From Flavobacterium covae (GTDB lineage: Bacteria; Bacteroidota; Bacteroidia; Flavobacteriales; Flavobacteriaceae): DNA of 64,000 nt. Below the pieces are notes generated by a model that saw only the letters and a list, made by a program, of their open reading frames with translations, was not told where the DNA came from and made no database searches. This document shows positions 45,719 to 56,152 of the stretch, piece after piece (the first letter of the stretch is position 1; each line of letters begins with the position of its first letter). The stretch lies in assembly GCA_019565575.1 (NCBI GenBank), contig CP067379.1, forward strand, positions 434,001-498,000. The letters are read 5' to 3'. Position numbers and translations under genes: made by a program.

Positions 45719-45874
45719 GGGTGTCTAAAAAAAGGATCAATTAGCATCTAGTTTATCTCTTACACAACAGGAAAAATCAGATTATCAACGTTATATAATT
45801 TGATTTTTCCTGTTCACTTTATTCAAGCCTCCTTTTGGTTGAAATAAGTAGATTGTACCCTTTTGAACACCCTC
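45719..45874. repeat. Hairpin repeat between AsmA and DUF2797 genes
   Basis: GGTGTCTAAAAAAAGG at the left is mirrored by CCCTTTTGAACACCCTC at the right. A nested perfect inverted pair, CAGGAAAAATCA and TGATTTTTCCTG, lies inside. CTGTTCACTTTATTCAAGCC resembles a segment of the repeat at 63.3 kb. It lies between two convergent genes. Confidence 0.65.
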
Positions 45875-45899
45875 AGTTTTTGTATTTTTTTATATGGTA

Positions 45900-46693
45900 T
45901 TATAGCTCAATCTTTACTACATAACCTTCGTAGGTTCTAATATTAAAAACAGTATTATCTTCAAATATTAAATATTGTCCTTTAATTCCTTTTAAAATTC
46001 CTGTATAATGTGGTGTTTTTTCTAAATTCAAACTCATTACTTTTTTAGGATATTCTAAAACGGGGTACTGAATTTCATATAAATCATCTGCAACAGGGTG
46101 ATAATACTCTTGTACCTCTTGGGGTAAAATAGACTGTAAATTATTACGTTCTAGTATCAAATCTACATCAGGCACTTCATTTTTCAGCATACGTTGCCAG
46201 TTCGTTTTATCCGCATATTTATTTTTCAACGCTACCTCTGTTATACCTGCCAAATAACGATTTGGAACTTCAACAATAGGAATAGCCTGTACAGCTCCCT
46301 GGTCTATCCATCTAGTTGGTACTTGAGTTTTTCTTGTTACTCCTACCTTGACTTCGCTAGACAAAGCTAAATACACTACATGAGGCTGTAATTGTACTTT
46401 TTTTTCATATTCTAGATCACGATCTTCAACATCTAAATGAGCTTTACTTAATTCTGGTTTCATAATCCAATCACCCGCCGATGCACTTGCCATAAAACAA
46501 TCATAACAAAAACCTTGTCTAAAAATTTTTTTTCTTTCCCGCATTCTAGACATTGATAACCAAGATGTAAAAATGTTATTGGCTTACCTAATAACTGATT
46601 AATATTTAAAAAGGAGTTTTCAAGAACTAGATAATATTCAATAGGATTAACAAATTCTGTTTGCATTTTGGTAAGTACACCTTGAAATGTCAT
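45900..46693 (-). CDS. DUF2797 protein with zinc-ribbon-like motif (frameshifted)
   Basis: Four cysteines in two pairs, CLEC and CYDC, separated by ~13 residues, suggest a zinc site. Downstream comes the DUF2797 core (HVVYLALSSEVKVGVTRKTQ, PTRWIDQGAVQAIPIVEVPN), a GIY-YIG-like segment of unknown activity. One A is missing near 46530 (A8 for A9); restoring it reads CGKEKKIFRQGFCYDCF. Restored length is about 265 residues. The function is not established; the fold hints at nucleic-acid binding. It is divergent from the GH3 gene. Confidence 0.82.
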
Positions 46694-46696
46694 AGT

Positions 46697-46780
46697 GATT
46701 TTAGATTTTAGATTTTAGATAACCTTTTTTTTTATATTTTAGCGTAAAGTTATAATTCAAAATTCAAAATTCAAAATTCA
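46697..46780. repeat. Two heptanucleotide tandem repeats in a divergent promoter region
   Basis: GATTTTA is repeated about 3.4 times at 46697-46720, and AATTCAA about 3.9 times at 46754-46780. Both have a 7-bp period and both lie in the 95-bp gap between the divergent DUF2797 and GH3 genes. Confidence 0.8.
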
Positions 46781-46788
46781 CGATTATA

Positions 46789-48301
46789 ATGCCTTTACCA
46801 ATTATAAATTCTATTGCCTCTTGGGTTTTAAAACAACGTATTCATCAGATAGAACTTTTTTTAAAATATCCAAATGAAGTACAAGAAGAACTGCTGACAA
46901 ACCTAATTCGTCAATCAGAAAACACCATAGTTGGTAAAATATATGATTTCCAATCAATAAAAACATATCACACTTTTCAAGAAAGAGTCCCTATTTCATG
47001 CTATGAAGATTTAGAGCCTTTAATTGAACGTACACGCAAAGGAGAGCAAAATGTTTTTTGGCATCAACCCATTAAATGGTTTGCTAAATCAAGTGGAACG
47101 ACTAATGCAAAAAGTAAATATATTCCTGTAAGTAATGAAGCTCTTGAAAACTGTCATTATAAAGGCAGTAAAGATTTACTTTGCATGTATCTTAATAATA
47201 ACGAAAACTCTCAGCTTTTTACAGGAAAAAGCCTTCGTTTAGGAGGCAGTAAACAGCTTTATGAAGACAATAATACTTTCTTTGGCGATTTATCTGCTAT
47301 TCTTATTGATAATATGCCTTTTTGGGCTGAGTTCAGCAGTACCCCATCCAATAAAACCTCTTTAATGAGTGAATGGGAAACGAAACTTTTAGCAATTGTT
47401 AACGAAACTAAAACCGAAAATGTGACCAGTTTTGCGGGGGTTCCATCTTGGATGATGGTATTACTTAACAAACTTATGGAAGAAACTGGCAAAACAAATC
47501 TATTTGCAGTTTGGCCTAATCTAGAGGTTTATTTTCACGGTGGTGTAAGTTTTGAGCCATATCGTGAACAGTATAAAAAGATACTTCCTAATCCTGACTT
47601 TAAATACTATGAAATATATAATGCTTCTAGAAGGTTTTTTTGCCATACAAGATCTCAATAATTCGAGCGACTTATTACTAATGTTAGATTATGGTATTTT
47701 TTATGAATTTATACCTATGGATACATACGGTACTGTAGATCAAAAAATAGTACGTCTAGCAGAGGTAGAACTTTATAAAAACTATGCTGTTGTAATTACT
47801 ACTAATGCAGGCTTATGGCGTTATTTAATTGGCGATACTGTTCGATTTACCTCTTTATCCCCTTATAGAATTCGGATTACAGGACGAACCAAACATCATA
47901 TTAATGTATTTGGAGAAGAATTAATGGTTGAAAACACTGATAAAGCGTTGGCAAAAACCTGCCAACTAACGAACTGTGAAATAAAAGATTATACTGTTGC
48001 TCCTATTTTTATGAATGGAAAAGAAAAAGGGGCTCATGAATGGGTTATTGAATTTAAGACTCAACCTAAATGTATTGATCAATTTAGTCAAATTTTAGAT
48101 CAAAGTATACAATCATTAAATTCTGATTATGAAGCTAAACGGTATAACAATATGACTTTAAATCCTCTAAAAGTAAATATAGCTCGTGAAAATTTATTTT
48201 ATGATTGGTTAAAGGAAAAAGGAAAATTGGGTGGTCAAAACAAAATACCTCGCTTATCAAATTCTCGTGAGTACTTAGAGAGTCTCTTAAAAATTCAGTA
48301 A
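46789..48301 (+). CDS. GH3 auxin-responsive promoter family protein (frameshifted)
   Basis: An acyl-acid-amido-synthetase-like adenylating enzyme of the GH3 family, best known from plants and common in Bacteroidota. The ATP-binding motif WFAKSSGTTNAKSKYIPVS is the family's A3-like signature; later VEVYFHGGVSFEP-type and YAVVITTNAGLWRYLIGDTV motifs follow. Restored length is about 503 residues. The single break near 47632 is not in a homopolymer: AATGCTTCTGAAGG reads AATGCTTCTAGAAGG, and dropping the extra A restores NASEGFFAIQDLNNSS. The bacterial substrate is unknown. Confidence 0.88.
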
Positions 48302-48377
48302 TTTAATTTCTGCAAAGTTTATTTCAAAATCTTTACTTTTTTTATTTTGTTAACTCTAATGAATAAATAACTAAAAA

Positions 48378-48450
48378 ACTGTCTAAAAACTCATTAACTC
48401 CTCATCTTATTAAAAAATGATTGTTGTTATTTTAAATTTTCAGACAGTCT
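48378..48450. repeat. Short hairpin repeat downstream of clpX
   Basis: AACTGTCTAAAAA at the left pairs loosely with AATTTTCAGACAGTCT at the right, a compact relative of the GAGGCTGTC family. It lies between the convergent GH3 and clpX genes and may terminate both. Confidence 0.55.
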
Positions 48451-48471
48451 ATTTATGATTATAAAAAAAGT

Positions 48472-49704
48472 TTATGATGCAATTTCTAAACGCTTAAGCA
48501 AATTCTTATTAAGAGCTACTTCCACGTATTTTTTATCTACATTTAAGAGTTTTTCATCTGAACTTGGTATCTCATACATTGCATCTGTTAGAACAGCCTC
48601 ACATAACGAGCGTAAACCACGCGCGCCTAGTTTATATTCTAATGCTTTGTCTACAATAAAGTCCAATGCTTCATCACTAATATTAAACTCGATTTCATCC
48701 ATAGCAAACAATTTTTTATATTGTTTTATGAGTGCATTTTTAGGCTCTGTTAGAATAGCACGCAAAGTGGCCTTATCTAAAGGATCCATGTGTGTTAATA
48801 CCGGTAATCGTCCTATTATTTCAGGAATTAATCCAAAATCTTTAATATCTTTTGGAATTATATACTGCAACAAATTGGATTCATCTATCTTATCTGTTTC
48901 TTTAGATGCTCCGAAGCCCATTGCTTGACGATTTAAACGTTTTGATATAATACGTTCTACCCCATCAAAAGCTCCTCCTGCAATAAATAATATATCCTTA
49001 GTATTAACTTCTACAAATTTTTGATCAGGATGTTTACGTCCTCCTTTTGGAGGAACATTAACTACAGTTCCTTCTAACAACTTTAACATGGCTTGTTGTA
49101 CTCCTTCACCAGAAACATCACGTGTAATAGATGGATTATCGCTCTTACGTGCAATTTTATCAATCTCATCAATAAAGACAATACCTCGTTCTGCTCTTGT
49201 TACATCATAATCCGCTGCCTGTAATAAACGAGTTAAAATACTTTCTACATCTTCTCCTACATAACCTGCCTCAGTTAGTACTGTGGCATCTACTATTGCT
49301 AGTGGCACATCTAACATTTTGGCAATTGTTTTGGCTACCAAAGTTTTTCCTGTACCTGTTTGACCTACCATAATAATGTTTGATTTTTCAATTTCAACAT
49401 CATCTCCGTGATCTAATTGCATTAAACGTTTATAGTGGTTATATACTGCAACTGAAATAACTTTTTTGGTTTGTTCTTGTCCTATAACATATTTATCTAA
49501 AAAAGCTCTAATATCTTTTGGTTTTTGCAGAACTAAATCGGTTATTTTAGCAGACAAACCACTTGCTTTTAATTCTTCTAAAACAATTCCATGTGCTTGC
49601 TCGATACAATGGTCGCATATATGTGCATCAATACCTGCAATTAATAAATTAGTTTCAGGCTTTCTCCTTCCGCAGAAGGAACATTCTAAAATTTCTTTTG
49701 CCAT
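48472..49704 (-). CDS. clpX: ATP-dependent Clp protease ATP-binding subunit ClpX
   Basis: A hexameric unfoldase that feeds substrates to ClpP. The N-terminal zinc domain has Cys pairs in [11 protein letters not shown] and ICDHCIEQA. Walker A is [14 protein letters not shown], Walker [15 protein letters not shown], and [13 protein letters not shown] is the region near the arginine finger. It is intact at 410 residues, just downstream of clpP and separated by a hairpin. Confidence 0.97.
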   Translation of the reverse strand: MAKEILECSFCGRRKPETNLLIAGIDAHICDHCIEQAHGIVLEELKASGLSAKITDLVLQKPKDIRAFLDKYVIGQEQTKKVISVAVYNHYKRLMQLDHGDDVEIEKSNIIMVGQTGTGKTLVAKTIAKMLDVPLAIVDATVLTEAGYVGEDVESILTRLLQAADYDVTRAERGIVFIDEIDKIARKSDNPSITRDVSGEGVQQAMLKLLEGTVVNVPPKGGRKHPDQKFVEVNTKDILFIAGGAFDGVERIISKRLNRQAMGFGASKETDKIDESNLLQYIIPKDIKDFGLIPEIIGRLPVLTHMDPLDKATLRAILTEPKNALIKQYKKLFAMDEIEFNISDEALDFIVDKALEYKLGARGLRSLCEAVLTDAMYEIPSSDEKLLNVDKKYVEVALNKNLLKRLEIAS

Positions 49705-49723
49705 TATTTAAGTTTAATGTCAT

Positions 49724-49759
49724 AAAGTTCAGAATCTAAGATCAAAGACTCTGAACTTT
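49724..49759. repeat. Inverted repeat between clpP and clpX
   Basis: AAAGTTCAGA and TCTGAACTTT form a perfect 10-bp stem with a 16-nt loop in the 66-bp gap. It could be a weak terminator or an mRNA-stability element adjusting clpX relative to clpP. Confidence 0.65.
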
Positions 49760-49770
49760 AGACGAAAAAT

Positions 49771-50427
49771 TTATCTTCTTAAAACTTCATCAATCATTCC
49801 GTATTCTTTTGCTTCATCGGCTTTCATCCAATAATCTCGCTCAGAATCTTTATATACTTTTTCGAAAGGTTGCTTTGAATGATGTGAAATAATTTGATAT
49901 AATTCATCTTTCAATTTTAACATTTCTTTCAAATTTATTTCCATATCGGTTGCTACACCTTGTGCTCCGCCAGAAGGTTGATGAATCATTACTCTTGAAT
50001 GTGGTAAAGCAGAACGTTTTCCTTCCGCACCTGCACATAAAAGTACGGCTCCCATAGATGCTGCCATACCTGTACAAATAGTTGCTACATCAGGTTTTAC
50101 AAACTGCATAGTATCATAAATACCTAAACCTGCATATACACTTCCTCCTGGAGAGTTAATATATATTTGAATATCTTTGGAAGCATCTACACTTTCTAAG
50201 AACAACAACTGTGCTTGAATGATATTAGCCATATAATCATCTACTCCTGTTCCCATAAAAATGATTCGATCCATCATCAAGCGTGAAAAAACATCTAACT
50301 GGGAAATATTTAATTGACGTTCTTCAATTACATAAGGAGTCATGCTACTTACGATTTTATCATAGTACATACTATTTACTCCGTGATGCTTGGTAGCATA
50401 TTTTTTAAATTCTTTACCGTAATTCAT
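49771..50427 (-). CDS. clpP: ATP-dependent Clp protease proteolytic subunit
   Basis: A serine protease forming a 14-mer barrel. The catalytic Ser is in TGMAASMGAVLLCAG, His in SRVMIHQPSGG, and Asp in the SERDYWMKADEAK region. It is intact at 218 residues. The upstream leader is rich in GTTTAAA-like repeats. Confidence 0.97.
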   Translation of the reverse strand: MNYGKEFKKYATKHHGVNSMYYDKIVSSMTPYVIEERQLNISQLDVFSRLMMDRIIFMGTGVDDYMANIIQAQLLFLESVDASKDIQIYINSPGGSVYAGLGIYDTMQFVKPDVATICTGMAASMGAVLLCAGAEGKRSALPHSRVMIHQPSGGAQGVATDMEINLKEMLKLKDELYQIISHHSKQPFEKVYKDSERDYWMKADEAKEYGMIDEVLRR

Positions 50428-50536
50428 TTACTAATTAGTTTAAAAGTTTAGAGGTTTAAAGTTTAAATTTATAGGATTAAACGATTTAAACTTATTACAA
50501 TTTTTAGACCTTTTTATTCCTAATGACAGTTTGTCA

Positions 50537-50567
50537 ATAAAAAAGCGTCAAATAAAACATTTGACGC
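50537..50567 (-). terminator. Terminator between tig and clpP
   Basis: GCGTCAAAT pairs perfectly with ATTTGACGC around AAAAC and runs into TTTTTTA on the minus strand. It lies about 100 bases past the tig stop, so clpP probably has its own promoter. Confidence 0.8.
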
Positions 50568-50670
50568 TCAAACTTACGTATTTTTTTATGATTTTTCTTT
50601 AAGAAAATCTAAAAGTTTACAGAAGTAAATTCTTTCTTTTAATTATTTTTAAAATATATAATTCTGTGTA

Positions 50671-51999
50671 TTAGATTTCACCATACATGGCTTTAACGAA
50701 CTCATCATAAGTAACTTCTTTAGTAGATGTATTTAATTTTTCTTTAAATACATTCAATAATCTTTCACTCATTACTTGTTCTGACAAACGACGAACTTCT
50801 TCTTGATTTGTCATTACACGGTTCACGATATTATCTACATCTTCTTGTGAAGGATCTAACTGGCCAAATTGTGCCATTTGTTTTTTAATAATATCACTAG
50901 CGTATGTTTTTAAATCTTCAAAAGTTACTTGTAGATTATTAGAGGTAATGATCTTGCTTTCGATTAATTGATAACGTAAACCATTTTCAGAACGGGCATA
51001 CTCAACTTCTGCTTGTTCAGCTGTTAATGGTGTTTCTCCAACTGTTTGAATCCATCTCTTTAAGAATTCAGTTGGCAACTCAACTTGATGATTTTTGATT
51101 AAATATTCTGTTGCATCATTATAAAACTTTTGATCTGCTTGTTGTGCGAAAGTTTTCTCTGCATCTTCTTTAATTTTAGCTTTTAGGTCTTCTACTGAGG
51201 TTACATTTCCTTCGCCAAATAATTTATCAAATAATTCTTGATTTAATTCAGCTGGTTCTGTTGTTGTAACTTCTTCAATTTTAAAGTCTACAGTAATATC
51301 TAAACCATGAACATCATCATGACCTAAACCTAAATAGTCCATTAATTTATGATCATCATTAAATAATCCTTTTGTAGGTATAGCCACTATATCTCCTGCT
51401 TTTTTACCGATAAAAGATTCTGCAACTACTTTATTTTCAAAAATATCCAGAGTGATTTGAGCAGGTTTATTAATTCCTTTTTCTTCATTTACAAAAACAC
51501 CGCGAATATCATCTTCTTTAGCGATTACGTCTTTAGAAGACATTTTCCCAAATTGTTTTTGAATTCTAATTACTTGCTCATCTAATAATTTATCATCTGC
51601 TACAATATTGTAATAGGTCAAATCTTCAGATCCTTCTAACTTCACGTCAAATTCAGGAGCTAAACCTAATTCAAATTCAAATTTAAAATCATCAGCATCC
51701 CAATTAAAATCTTCCGTAAATTTAGGAAGTGGATTTCCTAAGATATCTAATTTTTCTTCTACTAAAAACTTATTTAAACTTTCTTGAATTAACTTATTTA
51801 CCTCCTCAGCTAAAACCGCTTTACCGTATTGTTTTTGCACTAAAGACATTGGCACTTGACCTTTACGGAAACCTGGTATATTCGCGTTTTTACGGTAGTT
51901 TTGCAAAACTTTCTCTACCTTTTCAGCATAATCATTCTTTGCAACTTCTACAGTTACCACTGCGTTTAACGCATCAATATTGGTTTTTGTAATATTCAT
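50671..51999 (-). CDS. tig: Trigger factor
   Basis: A ribosome-bound chaperone that folds nascent chains. The ribosome-binding segment is NIPGFRKGQVPMSLVQKQYG. The central PPIase-like domain is diverged (VFVNEEKGINKPAQITLD), as is common in Bacteroidota, and a long helical C-terminal domain follows. It is intact at 442 residues. The tig-clpP-clpX order is the classic bacterial arrangement. Confidence 0.95.
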   Translation of the reverse strand: MNITKTNIDALNAVVTVEVAKNDYAEKVEKVLQNYRKNANIPGFRKGQVPMSLVQKQYGKAVLAEEVNKLIQESLNKFLVEEKLDILGNPLPKFTEDFNWDADDFKFEFELGLAPEFDVKLEGSEDLTYYNIVADDKLLDEQVIRIQKQFGKMSSKDVIAKEDDIRGVFVNEEKGINKPAQITLDIFENKVVAESFIGKKAGDIVAIPTKGLFNDDHKLMDYLGLGHDDVHGLDITVDFKIEEVTTTEPAELNQELFDKLFGEGNVTSVEDLKAKIKEDAEKTFAQQADQKFYNDATEYLIKNHQVELPTEFLKRWIQTVGETPLTAEQAEVEYARSENGLRYQLIESKIITSNNLQVTFEDLKTYASDIIKKQMAQFGQLDPSQEDVDNIVNRVMTNQEEVRRLSEQVMSERLLNVFKEKLNTSTKEVTYDEFVKAMYGEI

Positions 52000-52094
52000 T
52001 ATATATGTTTTTTACGTACTAAATTTGGGTGGCAAAATTACATAATTTATACCACCCAACAAATTTTATTTTATCAAAATCAACTTACTAATTT

Positions 52095-52433
52095 TTAGTC
52101 TTTTATAAACTTATACAACACCCATTGTGAAACAGACATCAAGACACTAAAAATAAGGGCTGTAACAAACGATTCTACAACAAATCCATCTACCAATTTA
52201 GCACACAAAAGAACCATTCCTGCATTAATAACTAGTAAAAAAATCCCCAATGTAAAAAACGTAATAGGCAAAGTAAAGAAAACTAATATTGGCTTTAAAA
52301 AGGTATTTAAAACCCCTAAAACAAAGGCTACAACAAAAGCTGTTGTAATATCTTTAAAATGTACTTCTTTCATAAAATAAGAAAGCACTATTACAATTAG
52401 CGTTGATATTAAGAATTTTTGCAATAATTTCAT
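52095..52433 (-). CDS. Phage holin-like (DUF360/YvlD-type) membrane protein
   Basis: A 112-residue protein with four predicted transmembrane helices (LQKFLISTLIVIVLSYF, TTAFVVAFVLGVLNTFLKP, ITFFTLGIFLLVINAGMVLL, TALIFSVLMSVSQWVLY). The pattern FLKPILVFFTLPITFFTLG is the signature of the widespread family once named holin IV/DUF360. Despite the family name there is no phage context; the role is unknown. It lies 35 bp downstream of the hydrolase. Confidence 0.85.
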   Translation of the reverse strand: MKLLQKFLISTLIVIVLSYFMKEVHFKDITTAFVVAFVLGVLNTFLKPILVFFTLPITFFTLGIFLLVINAGMVLLCAKLVDGFVVESFVTALIFSVLMSVSQWVLYKFIKD

Positions 52434-52468
52434 TTTTATATATGGTTTAAAATATTATTTTTTTATTT

Positions 52469-53254
52469 CTAAAACGTATTTGAAGAAAAACGCTCCAAAA
52501 AACACAACGTTTTTTCTAAAAAATCTTTTGGATTTTCCGCATGCAACCAATGACCTGCATTGGATACACTTACTATTTCTGCTTTGGGAAAATGATGATA
52601 AATTGTTTCAAAATCGCTATCTAAAATATAATCTGATTTATCCCCTCGCAAAAATAGGGTTTTTTTAGTAAAATGGTTTTCAAATGGTAAAGCTTCGCCT
52701 ATAACAGAGGTGTTTTCTATAAATACTTTTAAATTAAATCGAAAACCCAATTGTCCTGATTCAATCCAATATAAATTCTTTAATAAAAATTGTCTAGTTC
52801 CCAAATCTTTTATATGTTTTGAAATGACTTCTTCTACATCTGAACGTGATGGCTTAACTGAAAAATCAACGGCGTTTAAGGCTTCTAAGATGGTTTGATG
52901 ATGTGGTGCGTAATATTTAGGCCCTATATCCGCCACTATTAATTCATCTACTAAATCTGGATAATTTGTAGCTAAAAGCATGGCTACTTTCCCTCCCATT
53001 GAATGTCCTATTACGGATATATTGGATATTTTTTTTTCTTTACAATAACATACTACGTCTTGCATCATAAAATCATAACTCCAATCATTCGTATGGAAAC
53101 TTTTCCCGTGATTACGCATATCCAAAGCATGCACTTCAAAACCTTGTTCTGCATATTGAGAGGCTAAGGTTTTCCAGTTATCTGACATCCCCAGAAATCC
53201 ATGAATAATAACTAAAACCTTTCCTTCTCCTTGTATATTACTATGTAATTTCAT
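52469..53254 (-). CDS. Alpha/beta hydrolase (YbfF-like)
   Basis: A 261-residue alpha/beta hydrolase. The oxyanion segment is IIHGFLGMSDNWKTLA, the nucleophile elbow ISVIGHSMGGKVAM (Ser), an acidic residue lies in LRGDKSDYI, and the catalytic His is in NAGHWLHAENPKDF. The LGMSDNW signature points to the YbfF acyl-CoA esterase group. The substrate is not known. Confidence 0.88.
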   Translation of the reverse strand: MKLHSNIQGEGKVLVIIHGFLGMSDNWKTLASQYAEQGFEVHALDMRNHGKSFHTNDWSYDFMMQDVVCYCKEKKISNISVIGHSMGGKVAMLLATNYPDLVDELIVADIGPKYYAPHHQTILEALNAVDFSVKPSRSDVEEVISKHIKDLGTRQFLLKNLYWIESGQLGFRFNLKVFIENTSVIGEALPFENHFTKKTLFLRGDKSDYILDSDFETIYHHFPKAEIVSVSNAGHWLHAENPKDFLEKTLCFLERFSSNTF

Positions 53255-53576
53255 ATTTATTTCTTTGTTTTCTCAAACACATTTTTAAAATAACTAAAAT
53301 ATAAATCTAAAGTTTTATATTTTTTAACCATACCTAATTTAACTTTCTAAATAAGCGTTAGAAAAAAGAAATCTATTGATCTTATTTTGCAGTCTTTTAT
53401 ATGAGGAATGTTCAATATTTTTCATCTTCTTCTACAAAAGCTATTTTATTTAGGATCTTTTGATATTTCCTCTAATAAATCATCTATAATACACACTACT
53501 CAACGGAAAAAAAAACTAGGATTACAAACTTTATTTTCCCATTAAACCAGAAAATTATTATTATTTAATGATTAAT
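53255..53576. other. AT-rich gap between hydrolase and pdxJ
   Basis: About 320 bases without a supported gene. I see no tRNA, no strong hairpin and no member of the repeat families found elsewhere. It probably contains the hydrolase promoter and the end of the pdxJ transcript. Confidence 0.45.
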
Positions 53577-54302
53577 TTACTTTAATTTTCTCAAATACAT
53601 GTTTACTACATTTTCTAACCCTAAATACAATGATTCAGAGATTAACGCATGACCAATAGATACTTCTAGCAAACCTGGGATATTTTGATTAAAAAATTCA
53701 ATATTATCTAGACTTAAATCATGACCTGCATTAATTCCTAAATTTAATTCATTTGATAATTCAGCCGCCTCTATATAAGGTAAAATTGCTTTTTCATTTC
53801 CTAAACTATATTGATGAGCAAAAGTTTCAGTATATAATTCAATTCTATCAGTTCCTGTTTCTTTTGCTCCTTCTACCATTTTTAATATTGGATCTACAAA
53901 AATAGAAGTTCTAATACCGTTGCGCTTAAACTCAGCAATTACTTCTCTCAAATATGTTTGATTTGAAATAGTATCCCAACCAGCATTAGATGTTAATGCT
54001 CCAATTGCATCAGGAACTAGAGTTACTTGAGTAGGCTTACATTCTAAAACTAAATCAATAAAATTATGCTGCGGATTTCCTTCAATATTATATTCTGTAT
54101 AAACTACATCTTTTAAATCACGTGCATCTTGATAGCGAATATGTCGTTCATCCGGACGGGGATGTATTGTAATTCCCTGTGCACCAAATTCTTGAATACG
54201 CTTAGCTCCTTCTAGTACATTTGGTGTATTTCCTCCTCTAGAATTACGCAACGTAGCCATCTTATTTATGTTTATACTGAGTTTACAGTTATTTTGAATC
54301 AT
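53577..54302 (-). CDS. pdxJ: Pyridoxine 5'-phosphate synthase
   Basis: PdxJ condenses 1-deoxyxylulose 5-phosphate with 3-amino-2-oxopropyl phosphate to form pyridoxine 5'-phosphate. The N-terminal signature is SININKMATLRNSRGGN. GITIHPRPDERHIRYQD carries active-site residues, VTLVPDAIGALTSN follows, and NAGHDLSLDN and EVSIGHALISESL complete the TIM barrel. It is intact at 241 residues. The start MIQNN is chosen because it places the family's N-terminal strand correctly. Confidence 0.96.
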   Translation of the reverse strand: MIQNNCKLSININKMATLRNSRGGNTPNVLEGAKRIQEFGAQGITIHPRPDERHIRYQDARDLKDVVYTEYNIEGNPQHNFIDLVLECKPTQVTLVPDAIGALTSNAGWDTISNQTYLREVIAEFKRNGIRTSIFVDPILKMVEGAKETGTDRIELYTETFAHQYSLGNEKAILPYIEAAELSNELNLGINAGHDLSLDNIEFFNQNIPGLLEVSIGHALISESLYLGLENVVNMYLRKLK

Positions 54303-54425
54303 TTGAAACTATATTTTAATAAAACGAAACAAAAATACAAACTTACAGATGGGTCTTATATAATTTTTTAATTATTTTGCAACTAGATAACAAATCAAAA
54401 TATTTTTAAACAATACGCTGGACTC

Positions 54426-55084
54426 ATGAATACACTTATCGACTATATTAATCAAGACTTTACACCATTAGACATTAATGAGGAGATAGCAACTGCTCAG
54501 GATTTTTTTCTGACTATTCTTTTTCACATTTCCCTGTAACTGAAAATGGCATTTTCATTGGCAATGTAGCTGCAGAAGATGTAGACGGGTTTGATTTCAG
54601 CAAAAGTTTAGCAGAATATCGATATACTTTTGAACCTTTTTTTACTAGAAGTAATTCCGTTTTGTTAGATGTACTGGACGATTTTGCTAAAAACGAAACT
54701 AACATTATACCTGTTTTAGATCTAAACAATCAATACATAGGATATTATGAACTAGAAGATGTAATACGTGTTTTTAACGAAACACCTTTCCTACGCGAAT
54801 TAGGAGGTATTATAATTATTGAAAAGGGAATAAATGATTATTCTTTCAGTCAAATTACACAAATAGTAGAAGGGAACAACGGTAAATTACTTGGCGCTTT
54901 CATTTCTAATTCTGATACAGAAAAAATTCAAATCACATTAAAATTAGGAGAAGGAAGCCTTAATGAAATCATCCAAACATTTAGACGTTATGATTATGAA
55001 ATCATATCAGAACATCAAGAAGATGAACATCTAAAAACGCTTAAGGAGCGTTCCGATTATCTAGACAAATATTTAAACATCTAA
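54426..55084 (+). CDS. CBS domain protein (frameshifted near start)
   Basis: A ~219-residue protein with a CBS-pair pattern: SHFPVTENGIFIGNVAAEDV, then a second strand-helix block NIIPVLDLNNQYIGYYELED. An ACT-like C-terminal region follows (GGIIIIEKGINDYSF, FRRYDYEIISEHQED). CBS pairs bind adenine nucleotides and regulate partner proteins. One T is missing from a run near 54510; restoring it reads QDFFSDYSFSHFPVTEN. It lies 58 bp upstream of nadK and divergent from pdxJ, a common flavobacterial arrangement. Confidence 0.85.
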
Positions 55085-55142
55085 TTTTTTTCAACCCAAT
55101 TATAACTAACATAGATTATCTTCTGATAGAAACAATACTAAT

Positions 55143-56027
55143 ATGAAAGTAGCCATCTACGGTCAATATTACCAAAATACAACCGCACCTATTATAGAAA
55201 GGTTAATCCTTTTTTAAAAACAAATGCCATAACATTCACCATTGAGGCTAACTTTTTAAAAATCCTCCAAGATCATCAAATAACCATGAACTGTGTCGAA
55301 ACTTTTAGTACACATAGTGATTTAGACAATTCTTATCAAATGGTATTAAGTGTAGGTGGAGATGGAACTTTTCTTAGAGCTGCTACATTTGTAAGAGATT
55401 CTGAAATTCCTATACTGGGAATAAATGCAGGCAGACTCGGTTTTTTAGCCAATGTACAACAAGAAAACATTGAAAAATTCCTAACACTTGTATTAGAAAA
55501 AAAATACACCATATCAGAACGAACACTTCTTAGTGTAACTTGTTCTCCTGAATTGAGTTCATTAGACAATATAAATTTTGCCATGAACGAGATTACCGTA
55601 AATCGTAAAGACACGACCTCTATGATAACCATAGAAACTTATTTAAATGATGAATATTTAACCTCTTATTGGGCCGATGGATTAATCATATCTACTCCTA
55701 CTGGTTCTACTGGTTATTCGTTAAGTTGTGGTGGTCCTATTCTAACCCCCGAAACAGAGAGCTTTGTTATTACCCCCATTGCGCCACATAATTTAAATGC
55801 TCGTCCTATGGTTATCCCTGATTCTACAATTTTAAAATTAAAAGTAACAGGTCGAGAAGAAAACTATTTAGTTTCGTTAGATTCTAGAATTAGTTCTGTA
55901 AAAAATGAAAGTATTTTAACCATAAAAAAAAACGCCGTTTAAAATAAAAATGGTAGAAATAACAGAAGAAACCTTCTTAAAGACTCTACGAAAAAAATTA
56001 TTATTTGGTGAAGACAGAAGAAATTAA
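55143..56027 (+). CDS. nadK: NAD kinase (frameshifted at both ends)
   Basis: NAD kinase makes NADP. The GGDGT motif is in LSVGGDGTFLRAATF, GINAGRLGFLANV follows, MNEITVNRKDT carries the NE/D motif, and ISTPTGSTGYSLSCGGP the substrate loop. Restored length is about 295 residues. The frame breaks near 55203 (one A missing; restored RLNPFLKTNAITF) and near 55930 (A9 for A8; restored TIKKTPFKIKMVEI). The start MKVAIYGQYY is the family's first strand. Confidence 0.94.
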
Positions 56028-56109
56028 ATTATAGAATACTAGCCAACAAACTTTTTCGTTTAGGAAGAAACAAGTTTACAAATTAAAACCAACTAATTAA
56101 CAATTCACT

Positions 56110-56138
56110 TTGTGGAGTGTTCATAATTACTATATTTG
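56110..56138 (+). promoter_or_regulatory. Promoter of the porG-uppS-bamA operon
   Basis: TTG (56110-56112) is followed after 18 nt by TATATTTG (56131-56138), the Bacteroidota promoter layout, 14 bases before the ATG at 56153. Confidence 0.7.
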
Positions 56139-56152
56139 CAACCTATTATAAA

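Noticed and set aside
48455..48928. A 157-codon plus-strand ORF opposite clpX
   Set aside because: It is the antisense shadow of the well-conserved clpX coding frame.
52095..52433. Holin-like protein as a sign of a prophage
   Set aside because: The family is widespread in chromosomes without phage, and no phage gene lies nearby.
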